A DNA stretch of 64,000 nucleotides from CAKZQX01 sp034436755 (lineage in GTDB: Bacteria; Chloroflexota; Chloroflexia; Chloroflexales; Chloroflexaceae), in contig DAOTVB010000201.1 of assembly GCA_034436755.1 (NCBI GenBank), positions 124,001-188,000 on the forward strand, read 5' to 3'. Both the position numbers and the translations under genes were made by a program. Under the pieces are notes generated by a model. That model was given only the letters and a program-made list of their open reading frames with translations. It searched no databases and had not been told where the DNA came from. Every line of letters begins with the position of its first letter. The first letter of the stretch is position 1. Positions 53,260-62,350 of this stretch are shown here, piece by piece.

Positions 53260-54189
53260 ATGCGCTTCCTCTTCAGCTTCGCGGGTGGCAGCGGCCACTT
53301 CGAGCCACTGCTCCCGCTGGCCCGGGCCGCCGGCGCTGCCGGGCATACGGTCGCCTTTGCCGGTCAGCCGGCGATGGTTCCGGTTGTTGCGGCAGCGGGG
53401 TTTACAGCCTTTGCCACGGGTGGAGCCACACTTGACCGGTACGGCGGAGCGGCTCCCGCTGCTCAAGCTGGACCCGGAGCGGGAGGAGCGCGACCTGCGC
53501 GCGGGCTTCGCCGGCCGGTTCGCGCGGGAGCGGGCTAACGCCATCCTCGATCTGTGTAATGTATGGCAGCCCGACCTGCTCGTGTGTGACGAGATGGACT
53601 TTGGTGCGCTGATTGCGGCCGAACGCCTCGGGCTGCCCTACGCGACGGTACTGGGCATTGCTGTGGGCTCCTTCGTGCGCCCGGAAGTGGTTGCCGCGCC
53701 GCTGAACGAACTGCGCGCCGAACATGGCCTGCCCCCCGACTCCGACCTCGCCATGTTCAGCCGCTACCTGGTGCTATCACCCGTCCCGCCGGGCTACCGC
53801 GCCCCGGCCTTCCCGCTGCCGCCCACTGCCCACGCAATCCGCCCACCCACGCTCGATCAGACGCAGCCCGACCTTGCGCCGGTATGGGACACCCACCTGC
53901 CTGGCGCACCGACCGTCTACTTCACGCTGGGCACCGTGTTCAATGTCGAATCCGGCGATCTCTTTGAGCGAGTGCTGGCGGGGCTGCGCGGGATGCAGAT
54001 TAACCTGGTTGCGACGGTGGGACGCGAGCTTGACCCGGCGGAGTTTGGGCCGCAACCGGCCAATGTCCATCCTATCGGCAGGCAGCCGCCCAGAGGCAGG
54101 CGGCAATCGCCGGCATGCCGGAGCCCGCGCATGCCGTGAAGCTGCTCGAGCGCCTGGCAGTGGAGCGGCAGCCGGTTGTGTTGGGGTGA
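53260..54189 (+). pseudogene. MGT-like glycosyltransferase, frameshifted and internally deleted
   Basis: ATG 53260 reads MRFLFSFAGGSGHFEPLLPL, the start of UGT/MGT-type glycosyltransferases. The frame shifts near 53430 and continues as NVWQPDLLVCDEMDFGALIA and TVYFTLGTVFNVESGDLFE. After about 54080 the donor-binding segment with the HGGSG-type motif is missing. The last codons (GMPEPAHAVKLLERLAVE) appear in a third frame up to TGA 54187. At least two lesions make it inactive. Confidence 0.85.
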
Positions 54190-54268
54190 GTTGGGGTTCG
54201 TAGATGAATTTATGTATACAGTTTTGAGTATGGTGTAGGTATATGGCATCATGCCTGATGACAAGGAG

Positions 54269-54298
54269 TTGGAAGTGCGATACGAGGTGTGGTATGAT
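54269..54298 (+). promoter_or_regulatory. Possible promoter of the XRE-ImmA gene
   Basis: TTGGAA (54269-54274), 18-base spacer, TATGAT (54293-54298). Half-sites of the type CGATACG and CATACGA nearby could be the site of an autorepressor. Confidence 0.45.
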
Positions 54299-54379
54299 GT
54301 GTATGCGAACTACATCGTTTGACCAATCATACGACAGAAACGTAAGTTAGTAGCAAATACAAAATTGACGAGATCATTT

Positions 54380-55555
54380 ATGGTTACCAGTCCCAAAGCA
54401 TTAATTACTCCAGATGTCCTGGTGTGGGCACGGGAAGAATCGGGGTATACCCGGCTCGAAGTTGCGCAAAAAATAAAAGTAGATCTGGAAAAACTTGTTT
54501 CCTGGGAACAAGGCGATAAACAACCATCAATGAGTCAATTAAGAAAGATTGCCAATATATACAAACGACCAATAGGGATTTTCTTTCTCTCAACACCTCC
54601 AGATCGCACTATTAAAATGCACGACTTCCGCCGGTTATCCAGCGGCGATATGCAGGGAGAGTCGCCGCAACTGAGACTAGAAATCCGCCGGGCATACCAG
54701 CGGCGGGAAACTGCCCTGGATCTTTTTGAGGAAATAGAAGAACCTCCACCAATATTAGACAAAGAAATTGATATTTCTGACAATCCTGAACAGGTTGCGC
54801 AGACTATCAGGATGTGGCTCAAGTTAACTTACGCAGAACAGATTAGCTGGAAGAACCCCTATAAAGCGTTTAACTGGTGGCGTTCGGCCATAGAGTCTCT
54901 CGGTATTCTCGCTTTTCAAATATCCGGGGTTGAAGTCAGCGAAATGCGCGGTTTTTCCATTCATGAGAGACCCTTGCCAATTATAGCAGTAAATATAAAA
55001 GACCGTCCGAGAGGGCGCATTTTTACAATGTTACATGAGTTAGTACATATCTTGTTGCACGAAGGTGGTATTTGTAGTTTACACGAAACCTTGCTCCGAT
55101 CAAATCAGGAGCAACATATTGAAGCATTCTGCAATAGCGTTGCAGGGGCTATTATTGTTCCCAGAGAATATTTAGAACTGGAGAATGTTGTCACGAAACA
55201 TTCTTCAGTCCCAGCATGGACAGACGAAGAGTTAAAAACCTTATCAACCCGGTATCAAGCCAGTCGCGAAACAATCTTACGCCGTCTTTTGATAATTGGC
55301 AAAACATCAGAAGATTTCTATCAACAAAAGCGCGAAGAATTTATTGGCGAGTATGAATTACTTGAAAAAGAGCAGGAAGATCAGAATATCGTAATTCAAC
55401 CTTTTCAGAAGACGATTAACAGTGTTGGGACTTCGTACACACGACTGCTTATTGACGGTTATAACCGCGGAGCAATTAATGCCTCAACGCTCTCGGAAGC
55501 TCTAGGCATCCGCCTAAAACATTTAAATAAGTTAGAGCAGGCTGTTTTTAGTTAA
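54380..55555 (+). CDS. XRE-family HTH with ImmA/IrrE metallopeptidase domain
   Basis: About 391 residues. An XRE helix-turn-helix (about 12-60; TRLEVAQKIKVDLEKLVSWE) is joined to an ImmA/IrrE zinc peptidase with HELVH at about 219-223 and a glutamate-bearing helix near FCNSVAGAIIVP. Such proteins act as antitoxins or as peptidases that destroy a repressor. The next gene is a PIN-like DUF4411 protein, the usual partner. The pair is AT-richer than the neighbouring chromosome, which suggests transfer. ATG 54380 or TTG 54365. Confidence 0.88.
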   Translation: MVTSPKALITPDVLVWAREESGYTRLEVAQKIKVDLEKLVSWEQGDKQPSMSQLRKIANIYKRPIGIFFLSTPPDRTIKMHDFRRLSSGDMQGESPQLRLEIRRAYQRRETALDLFEEIEEPPPILDKEIDISDNPEQVAQTIRMWLKLTYAEQISWKNPYKAFNWWRSAIESLGILAFQISGVEVSEMRGFSIHERPLPIIAVNIKDRPRGRIFTMLHELVHILLHEGGICSLHETLLRSNQEQHIEAFCNSVAGAIIVPREYLELENVVTKHSSVPAWTDEELKTLSTRYQASRETILRRLLIIGKTSEDFYQQKREEFIGEYELLEKEQEDQNIVIQPFQKTINSVGTSYTRLLIDGYNRGAINASTLSEALGIRLKHLNKLEQAVFS

Positions 55556-55577
55556 AACTATTACGGGACACAGTTCA

Positions 55578-56045
55578 TTGAAGTACAGTATTGATACCAA
55601 TGCATTGATCAACTGCTGGCGTAGAACTTATCCACGAGATGTGTTTCCTGGTTTGTGGATAAAACTTGAAGAGTTGGTACAGGTCGGGAACCTTATAGCC
55701 AGTGAGGAGGTTTTGCGTGAACTAGAAAAAGTTGATGATGATGATACTTTGCTTCAATGGGCACGCACAAATAGACAGATGTTTGTTTCAACAGATGAAC
55801 AGATACAGTTGGCTGTGCGTACTATTCTTGGAGCCCATCCTGGCCTGGTCAATATAAGAAAAAACCAGTCAGGAGCAGATCCCTTTGTTATTGCTGTCGC
55901 TAAAGTAAACAATGGTGCAGTTATCACTGATGAGAGAGTATCAAACAATCCGGAAAGACCTAAAATACCTGATGTGTGCCGGGCTATTGGCATAAAATCA
56001 TTCAGTGTGCTTAATTTTTTGAAAGGGCAGGGTTGGATATTTTAA
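55578..56045 (+). CDS. DUF4411 PIN-like protein, probable toxin
   Basis: A 155-residue protein. KYSIDTNALINCW gives the first PIN-type acidic residue, ASEEVLRELEK the second, and SGADPFVIAVAKVNNGAVITDE the last ones. DUF4411 proteins are predicted RNases found beside XRE-ImmA genes. TTG 55578 starts it, 22 bases after the upstream stop. Toxin activity is inferred from the pairing. Confidence 0.85.
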   Translation: MKYSIDTNALINCWRRTYPRDVFPGLWIKLEELVQVGNLIASEEVLRELEKVDDDDTLLQWARTNRQMFVSTDEQIQLAVRTILGAHPGLVNIRKNQSGADPFVIAVAKVNNGAVITDERVSNNPERPKIPDVCRAIGIKSFSVLNFLKGQGWIF

Positions 56046-56235
56046 GCGACTGTGAATTCATCATTCAAAGTTATACACAATGCAACCAAGAAAACATTTC
56101 AATGAGAAACTCTGCGAACCATTTCAGATGTGACAGTGCAATACCAATGAGATGCTTCCCGCCGGTCAGCATGACACGTATCATCATTGTGGCGCAACGC
56201 TGATCGCACCTCCCATTCTTCATCCTCTCTTCCCT

Positions 56236-56370
56236 TCCACCTGCTTATTTCCAGGTGATGCCAATGTGCCATCAAATCAGCAATCAACGGGAACGGGCGC
56301 AATGGGCGCAACGGCGGCACATTCCCGGGTATCATCTCTGCGTCCTCGGTGTGCGCTGTGGCGATGACAA
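56236..56370 (-). repeat. CCACAGAG-type dispersed repeat, minus orientation
   Basis: Read on the minus strand: GTCATCGCCACAGCGCACAC, GAGGACGCAGAG, then a GGGAATGTGCCGCCGTTGCG segment and GATGGCACATTGGCATC. The same parts recur at 58458-58580 and 60424-60530. The remainder of the gap (56046-56235 and 56371-56487) shows no gene. Confidence 0.65.
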
Positions 56371-56487
56371 CAAATCGGTATGAATCCCCATTCCTGGCCC
56401 CGGATGTGCAAACAGAAGAGCGGCCCCTGTAACGCTACCGGGGGCGGGCGAGTCTATTCCATGGCAAGTTTTGCAAACGAGGAGCTT

Positions 56488-58464
56488 ATGCAGCCTGACT
56501 TTGGCCGCGATATCTGTGGCGATCTGGCGAACGCCGAGACGCGCGAGTGGCTGGTGACCAACGGGATCGGCGGCTTTGCCTGCGGGACGGTTGCCGGGAT
56601 GCTGACCCGGCGCTACCATGGCTTGCTGGTGGCCGCGCTTGAGCCCCCGCTGGGGCACACGCTGCTGCTGAGCAAGCTGGATGCGCAACTCAGTTACGCC
56701 GGACAAACCTATCTGCTCTTTACCAATGCCTGGGCCGCCGGCAGAGTGGAGCCGCATGGCCGGCAGCACCTGGAACGCTTCCACCTGGAGGGCAGCACGC
56801 CGGTCTGGAGCTTTGCCTGCGCCGATGCCCTGCTGGAGAAGCGCGTCTGGATGCAACCCGACGCCAACACGACCTACATTCGCTACGACCTGCGCCGCGC
56901 CACCCGGCCCGTCACCCTGGATTTGCAGGCGCTGGTCAACTACCGCGACTACCATGGCAACACCCACGCGGACGACTGGCAGATGCAGGTGACGCCGGTT
57001 GCGCATGGCCTGCAGATCCGCGCTTTTGCCGGCGCGGTGCCGTTCTACCTCTTGAGTGACCGGGCCGCGATGACGCCGCAGCATACCTGGTACCACGATT
57101 TTTTCCTCAGCAGCGAAGCCTACCGTGGCATGGATGCCTACGACGATCAGCTCTATGCCGCCCACCTGCGCGCCACGCTGCACCCCGGCGAGGCGCTGAC
57201 GCTGGTTGCCGGCACCGACGCTGCGCCCAACCTGGATGGCACAGCCGCCTATGCCGTCCGCCAGGCATACGAGCAGGAAGTGATCGAGCGTGCAGGCGAT
57301 GCGCTGCCGCCGGACATCCGGCACCTGCTGCTGTCCGCCGACCAGTTCATCGTGCGTCGTCCGCTGCCCGACAACCCCGACGGGCGCTCGGTCATTGCGG
57401 GCTATCCCTGGTTTGGCGACTGGGGCCGCGACACGATGATCAGCCTGCCCGGGCTGACGCTGGCGACCGGGCGGCCGGAGCTTGCCGCGCAGATCCTGCG
57501 GACCTTTGCCCGCTTTGTGGACCAGGGGATGCTGCCCAATCGCTTCCCCGATATCGGCACAACGCCGGAGTACAACACGGTTGATGCCACGCTCTGGTAT
57601 TTTGCGGCGTTGCGCGCCTACCACGCGGCCACGAGCGATGATCATCTGCTGCGCGACCTCTTCCCGGTCCTGCGCGAGATTATTGACTGGCATCAACGGG
57701 GGACGCGCTACCAGATCAAGGTTGACCCGGCAGATGGTCTACTCTACGCGGGGGAGTCGGGTGTGCAACTGACCTGGATGGATATCAAGATTGGCGATTG
57801 GGTAGTGACGCCGCGCACCGGCAAGGCCGTTGAGATTAACGCGCTCTGGTACAATGCGCTACGGGTGATGGCCGGGTTTGCTGACCGCCTGGGGGAACCG
57901 GCCGCCGCCTACACCGCTGCTGCCGATCAGGTCAGCGTCGGTTTTGCCCGCTTCTGGAATGCAGCGGTGGACTACTGCTATGATGTGATCGACGGCCCCA
58001 CCGGGGCGGACGCAACGCTGCGGCCCAATCAACTGCTGGCCGGGGCGCTGCCCCACACGCCGCTGACGGAGGCGCAACAGCACGCCGTGGTCGATATCTG
58101 CGCGCAGCAGTTGCTGACTTCGCATGGGCTGCGCAGTCTGGCTCCCGCCGATCCGGCCTACATCGGGCGGTATGGCGGCGACTCCCGGCAGCGGGACAGC
58201 GCCTACCACCAGGGCACGGTCTGGACCTGGCTGATCGGTCCTTTTGTGGCGGCACATCTGCGGGTCTATCGAGACCGGGCGCTGGCGCAGAGTTTCCTGC
58301 GGCCGCTGCTGCTGCACCTGACCGGCCATGGCGTTGGCTCGATCAGCGAGATCTTTGATGGGGATGCGCCATTTGTGCCACGCGGCTGTATTGCGCAGGC
58401 ATGGAGCGTGGCCGAGGTGCTGCGCGCCTGGCAACTCACGACTGATACTGATTTATTGTCATAG
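56488..58464 (+). CDS. Glycogen debranching enzyme, amylo-1,6-glucosidase type (GH133)
   Basis: A 658-residue enzyme hydrolysing alpha-1,6 branch points in glycogen. The start MQPDFGRDICGDLANAETREW and LVTNGIGGFACGTVAGMLTR RYHGLL region are typical of bacterial GDE proteins. The catalytic (alpha/alpha)6 barrel has GYPWFGDWGRDTMISLPGL and SAYHQGTVWTWLIGPFV. ATG 56488, with GAGGAG upstream, matches the family start; the frame is open further upstream. It stands alone, with no other glycogen gene in the window. Confidence 0.93.
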   Translation: MQPDFGRDICGDLANAETREWLVTNGIGGFACGTVAGMLTRRYHGLLVAALEPPLGHTLLLSKLDAQLSYAGQTYLLFTNAWAAGRVEPHGRQHLERFHLEGSTPVWSFACADALLEKRVWMQPDANTTYIRYDLRRATRPVTLDLQALVNYRDYHGNTHADDWQMQVTPVAHGLQIRAFAGAVPFYLLSDRAAMTPQHTWYHDFFLSSEAYRGMDAYDDQLYAAHLRATLHPGEALTLVAGTDAAPNLDGTAAYAVRQAYEQEVIERAGDALPPDIRHLLLSADQFIVRRPLPDNPDGRSVIAGYPWFGDWGRDTMISLPGLTLATGRPELAAQILRTFARFVDQGMLPNRFPDIGTTPEYNTVDATLWYFAALRAYHAATSDDHLLRDLFPVLREIIDWHQRGTRYQIKVDPADGLLYAGESGVQLTWMDIKIGDWVVTPRTGKAVEINALWYNALRVMAGFADRLGEPAAAYTAAADQVSVGFARFWNAAVDYCYDVIDGPTGADATLRPNQLLAGALPHTPLTEAQQHAVVDICAQQLLTSHGLRSLAPADPAYIGRYGGDSRQRDSAYHQGTVWTWLIGPFVAAHLRVYRDRALAQSFLRPLLLHLTGHGVGSISEIFDGDAPFVPRGCIAQAWSVAEVLRAWQLTTDTDLLS

Positions 58465-58627
58465 CCACAGAGCACACAGAGAACGCAGAGTTGGTGAATG
58501 GGAATGGGCGGCCCTGCGCGGATTGCCCCCATTCCGGCTCAGTGCTGGTTTGATGGCACATTGTCATCGCCATAGCGCACACAGAGCACACAGAGAACGC
58601 AGAGTTGGTGAATGGGAATGGGCGGCC
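58458..58627 (+). repeat. CCACAGAG-type dispersed repeat with a 43-bp duplication
   Basis: The 43-bp sequence beginning AGCACACAGAGAACGCAGAG occurs at 58471-58513 and again, identical, at 58585-58627. Between them lies GATGGCACATTGTCATCGCC, shared with the copy at 56236. The second duplicate abuts element J. Confidence 0.85.
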
Positions 58628-58975
58628 CGTTTGGACCACGAACACCACGACATGAGCGAAACCCGCGAAACGGCCAGGGCTGACATGCATCAGGTAATCC
58701 CGGGTTTGGTGGTTCTCAGGTGTAGGCTTTGTATTGTAGGGACGCGCTTCTGCGCGTCCGCAACCCGTCCCAATGCGGGAAATACTGCTCTGGAGCGGCA
58801 GCGGCTGCCGCTCCCACTGACCGCATTCCAATGCGATCCAGCGAAAAAGTCTGCACGTGAGAGGGGTTTGGTGGAGGATATCGCCTCCGGTAAGAGCGTA
58901 CCAGGGTGCCACAGGCGATTCTGCCATTTATCTGGTCAAACACCCGGTTTGTATACCCACCACGTAACGTATTTG
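58628..58975. repeat. Palindromic dispersed element, copy J (disrupted, with extra module)
   Basis: It begins with the TTTGGACCACGAA module (about 58630-58712) of copies C and E and lacks a left terminal repeat. A foreign stretch of about 165 bases interrupts it (58713-58877). It resumes with GGATATCGCCTCCGG, then GTGCCACAGGCGATT and the right end CCACCACGTAACGT. It ends about 27 bases before the oxidoreductase gene. Confidence 0.7.
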
Positions 58976-59002
58976 AATAAGCCAATTAAGGAGATGCAAC
59001 AT

Positions 59003-60391
59003 ATGGCAAAACAGTATGATGCAATTGTGATCGGTGCTGGTCAGGCCGGGGGGCCGCTCTCGACGGCGCTGGCCCGCGCAGGCCGCAAGACCGCGATTAT
59101 CGAGCGGGAGCATGTCGGCGGCACCTGTGTAAACGAGGGCTGTACCCCGACCAAGACCATGGTTGCCGGCGCGCGGGTAGCCTACCTGGCCCGCCGGGGC
59201 GCGGACTATGGCGTTAACACTGGCCCGATCACGGTCGATATGGCACAGGTGCGGCAGCGCAAGCGCGACATTGTCACTAGCTTTCGCAACGGCAGCCAGA
59301 GCAAGATCGAGGGCGTCGATGGTGTCGATCTGCTGTTGGGTGAGGCCGGCTTTACCGGCCCAAAAGCGCTGCAGGTGCGGCTCAACGACGGCACGACGCA
59401 GCAACTGACCGCCGACAACATCTTTATCAATGTGGGCGCGCGCCCCAACAGTCCACCGATCAAAGGGCTGGAGCGGGTGCCCTACCTCGACTCGACCTCG
59501 ATTATGGAACTGGACAGGGTACCGGAGCATCTGCTGATCCTCGGGGGCGGCTATATCGGGGTCGAGTTTGGGCAGATGTTTCGGCGCTTTGGCAGCCAGG
59601 TGACAATTGTGCAGCGCAGTGATCAGTTGCTGACCCGCGAAGACCCGGATGTGGCGGAAGAAATCGCCAACATCCTGCGCGAGGATGGGATCGAGGTGCT
59701 GCTGGAGACGAATGCCGTTCAGGTGGAGCAGAATGCCACCGGCGGGATTGACTTCACCCTGCGCGGTCCCGAGGGTGAGTCTACGCTGAGTGGCTCACAT
59801 CTGCTGATCTCCATCGGGCGGCAGCCCAACACCGACCTGCTCAACCTGGAGGCCGCCGGCGTCAAGACTGATAAGCGCGGGCTGATTCAGGTGAACGAGC
59901 GGCTGGAGACAAATGTCCCCGGCATCTATGCGCTGGGTGATGTCAAGGGCGGCCCGGCGTTTACGCATATTTCCTACGACGATTTTCGTATCATTCGCAC
60001 CAACCTGCTTGAGGGCGGCGATGCTACCATCACCGACCGACTGGTGCCCTACACCGTGTTTATGGACCCGCAGTTGGGCCGGATCGGATTGAGCGAAACC
60101 GAGGCCCGGCAGCAGGGGCGCAACATTCGCGTGGCCCGCATGCCGATGGCCTATGTTGCGCGCGCCCTGGAGGTAGACGAGTCGCGCGGCCTGATGAAGG
60201 CGGTGGTTGATGCGGACACGGAGCAGATCCTGGGCTGTGCTATTCTGGGCCTGGAAGGGGGCGAGATCGCCAGTCTGGTTCAGGTTGCGATGATGGGCAA
60301 ACTGCCCTACACTGCCCTGCGCGACGGTATCTTCTCCCACCCGACCCTCGCTGAGTCAATGAACAGCCTGTTCGAGTCCTGGGCGGAGTAG
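59003..60391 (+). CDS. Mercuric-reductase-like pyridine nucleotide-disulfide oxidoreductase
   Basis: A 462-residue class I flavin disulfide reductase. FAD loop AIVIGAGQAGGPLSTALARA, redox pair Cys42-Cys47 in GGTCVNEGCTPTK, NAD loop LLILGGGYIGVEFG, GIYALGDVKGGPAFTH, and C-terminal HPTLAESMN. The paralogous family includes mercuric reductase and dihydrolipoamide dehydrogenase. There is no N-terminal HMA domain and no C-terminal Cys pair, so mercury reduction is unlikely. AAGGAG precedes ATG 59003. No lipoyl-enzyme or mer gene is adjacent. Substrate unknown. Confidence 0.88.
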   Translation: MAKQYDAIVIGAGQAGGPLSTALARAGRKTAIIEREHVGGTCVNEGCTPTKTMVAGARVAYLARRGADYGVNTGPITVDMAQVRQRKRDIVTSFRNGSQSKIEGVDGVDLLLGEAGFTGPKALQVRLNDGTTQQLTADNIFINVGARPNSPPIKGLERVPYLDSTSIMELDRVPEHLLILGGGYIGVEFGQMFRRFGSQVTIVQRSDQLLTREDPDVAEEIANILREDGIEVLLETNAVQVEQNATGGIDFTLRGPEGESTLSGSHLLISIGRQPNTDLLNLEAAGVKTDKRGLIQVNERLETNVPGIYALGDVKGGPAFTHISYDDFRIIRTNLLEGGDATITDRLVPYTVFMDPQLGRIGLSETEARQQGRNIRVARMPMAYVARALEVDESRGLMKAVVDADTEQILGCAILGLEGGEIASLVQVAMMGKLPYTALRDGIFSHPTLAESMNSLFESWAE

Positions 60392-60423
60392 GGTGTAATA
60401 CACCGGGTAATCCTGGTTTGTTT

Positions 60424-60530
60424 TCATAGCCACAGAGAACACAGAGGGCACAGAAACGATAAACGGGAACATGCCGCCGCTGCGCCCGTGGTGATCATTC
60501 CAGTTGATTGCTGATTCGCCGGCAAATTCC
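60424..60530 (+). repeat. CCACAGAG-type dispersed repeat
   Basis: TCATAGCCACAGAGAACACA, then GAGGGCACAGAAACG, GGGAACATGCCGCCGCTGCG and GTTGATTGCTGATT, in the same order as the copy at 56236 read on its minus strand. Confidence 0.7.
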
Positions 60531-60636
60531 TCTGAAAATAGGCTGTATTCAGCACGCATGTACTGACCGCTCATTTTCATGCTTCCTGGTGGCTCGTAGA
60601 GCCATGACTATTGGTATGAAAGGCCACACAATTGCT

Positions 60637-61659
60637 ATGATTGAAGACATTGATCGGCTGCGCGAACTGATCCAGCGGCTGCATGCCCGCATCCGCGCGG
60701 CGGTAGTGGCCGCCTGCGAGCAGAGCGCGGTCGAAGAGTTGGCCCACATCGCCGCCGAGGATGCCACGGGCGATACTATCTACGCGGTTGATCGGGTGAG
60801 CGAGGAGTTGCTGATCGACTTCTTCGCGCAGGAGGTTGCGCCGCGCTGGCCGCTGGTCCTGATCGCCGAGGGGCTGCCGGGCGGGCAGGTAGTACTACCC
60901 GCACACACCTCCGCCGATGCTGCCGCCATCCGCGTGATTGTGGACCCGATTGACGGCACGCGGGGATTGATGTACCAGAAGCGCAGCGCCTGGATCTTGA
61001 CCGGCGTTGCGCCCAACCGGGGCGCGGCAACCGGCCTGCGCGATATCGAACTGGCAATCCAGACCGAGATTCCGCTGGTCAAGCAGCATCTGAGTGATAT
61101 GCTCTGGGCCACAGCGGATCAGCCTATGCAGGCCGCGCGCTACAACCGGATAACGGGCGAAACCGCGCCGATCCATCTGCATGCCTCACGCGCAACGAGC
61201 ATCGCCCACGGGTTTGCGATGATCAGCCGCTTCTTCCCCGGCGCGCGGGACGAACTCGCCGCCATTGATGAGGCAATCATCCGGGAGGTGCTGGGGCCAC
61301 CACAGCGGGGCAAGGCGCACTGCTTCGAGGATCAGTATATCTGCACCGGCGGTCAACTGTATGAACTGATTGCCGGGCATGACCGCTTTGTGGCCGATCT
61401 GCGCCCGCTCCTGGATGGCTGGCTGGCGCAGCGGGGCGAGGCACTGGGGATCTGCTGCCACCCCTACGACCTGGCGACCATGCTGGTGGCACAGCAGGCC
61501 GGGGTGCTGATCACGGACGAGCGCGGGCAGCCGCTTGACGCGCCGCTGACCACCGAGGCCGATGTGGGCTGGATCGGTTATGCCAACCCCGCCATCCGCG
61601 CGCAGATCGAGCCGGTGCTGCTGAGGGAGTTGCGTAGACGGGGGTTGATTAGTGGGTAG
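60637..61659 (+). CDS. Inositol-monophosphatase-like phosphatase
   Basis: About 340 residues of the Mg-dependent FIG/IMPase superfamily. The metal-binding core is VIVDPIDGTRGLMYQKRSAW, preceded by a possible acidic site in LVLIAEGLPGG. A C-terminal CCHPYDLATMLVAQQAGV corresponds to the second half, where IMPases have WDxAA; here the Trp is replaced (HPYDLATM). Starts at 60637, 60616 or 60604 are all possible and none has a good Shine-Dalgarno sequence. Substrate unknown. Confidence 0.75.
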   Translation: MIEDIDRLRELIQRLHARIRAAVVAACEQSAVEELAHIAAEDATGDTIYAVDRVSEELLIDFFAQEVAPRWPLVLIAEGLPGGQVVLPAHTSADAAAIRVIVDPIDGTRGLMYQKRSAWILTGVAPNRGAATGLRDIELAIQTEIPLVKQHLSDMLWATADQPMQAARYNRITGETAPIHLHASRATSIAHGFAMISRFFPGARDELAAIDEAIIREVLGPPQRGKAHCFEDQYICTGGQLYELIAGHDRFVADLRPLLDGWLAQRGEALGICCHPYDLATMLVAQQAGVLITDERGQPLDAPLTTEADVGWIGYANPAIRAQIEPVLLRELRRRGLISG

Positions 61660-61717
61660 CTACGGCTAAACTCATGCCCAGGAGTATACTTTGTCTGAAC
61701 CATCTACCGAGGCATCC

Positions 61718-61810
61718 ATGCCAACGCTGATTCTCTCATCGCACTATACCGAGGACTCACAGCGCCTGTGGCAGGCGGCTATCCGGCGCGGTTGGACCCA
61801 GCCGAGGGGC
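61718..61810 (+). pseudogene. ATP-grasp protein, N-terminal fragment
   Basis: MPTLILSSHYTEDSQRLWQA then AIRRGW resembles the first strand and helix of ATP-grasp proteins common in this phylum. The rest of that protein is missing. The frame runs on into the next small gene. Confidence 0.5.
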
Positions 61811-61918
61811 ATGGCACCGGCGAACACGCGCCGCTGCAGGTCAATTGTAGCATGTAATTGGCCCTTGCTTCCGCCTGTTCGTCGCAACGCGGGCCAGGAT
61901 GCCCGCAAGGAGGCGGCA

Positions 61919-62230
61919 ATGGAACCCGTCCGTATGACGCTGCGAGGCCCCGCGCCGGCGGTGCTGATCCTGACCGAGTGGTTGCACCAGCAGGCACCCC
62001 ACCATCCCCCCGACGATCCGCCCTTCACCCTGACTGAGAATAGTGTTGATATTACCAGCGAAACGGCCGCCATCGGCATGGAACTGCCCTGCGACCTGGT
62101 CTATCGCCTGGTCTCCGACCCGCCGCCCGCTACGGGTCGCCTGATCCGCGTGGCCGGGGCCGATCAACCAGAGGGCACAGGTGGGCGGCATGTGGCGACT
62201 TATCTGTTGCGGTTGGAGTTGCGGGGGTAG
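61919..62230 (+). CDS. Unknown small protein
   Basis: A 103-residue protein not recognised. AAGGAGG lies seven bases before ATG 61919. It has a beta-alpha-beta look (TLRGPAPAVLILTEWLHQQA) with a Pro/His/Asp-rich loop and no signal or membrane segment. It is in frame with the ATP-grasp fragment upstream, but its own ribosome site argues for separate translation. Confidence 0.55.
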   Translation: MEPVRMTLRGPAPAVLILTEWLHQQAPHHPPDDPPFTLTENSVDITSETAAIGMELPCDLVYRLVSDPPPATGRLIRVAGADQPEGTGGRHVATYLLRLELRG

Positions 62231-62350
62231 TGGGGCGTGCGTTTTGCCACGGAGGGCACGGAGATAACCCGATATGCAGACAAGCCGGCTGGACAACTAC
62301 ACGCTTTCGTGTTACGATACAGAACAGCTTTTTCGGTCAGGTGAACCACG

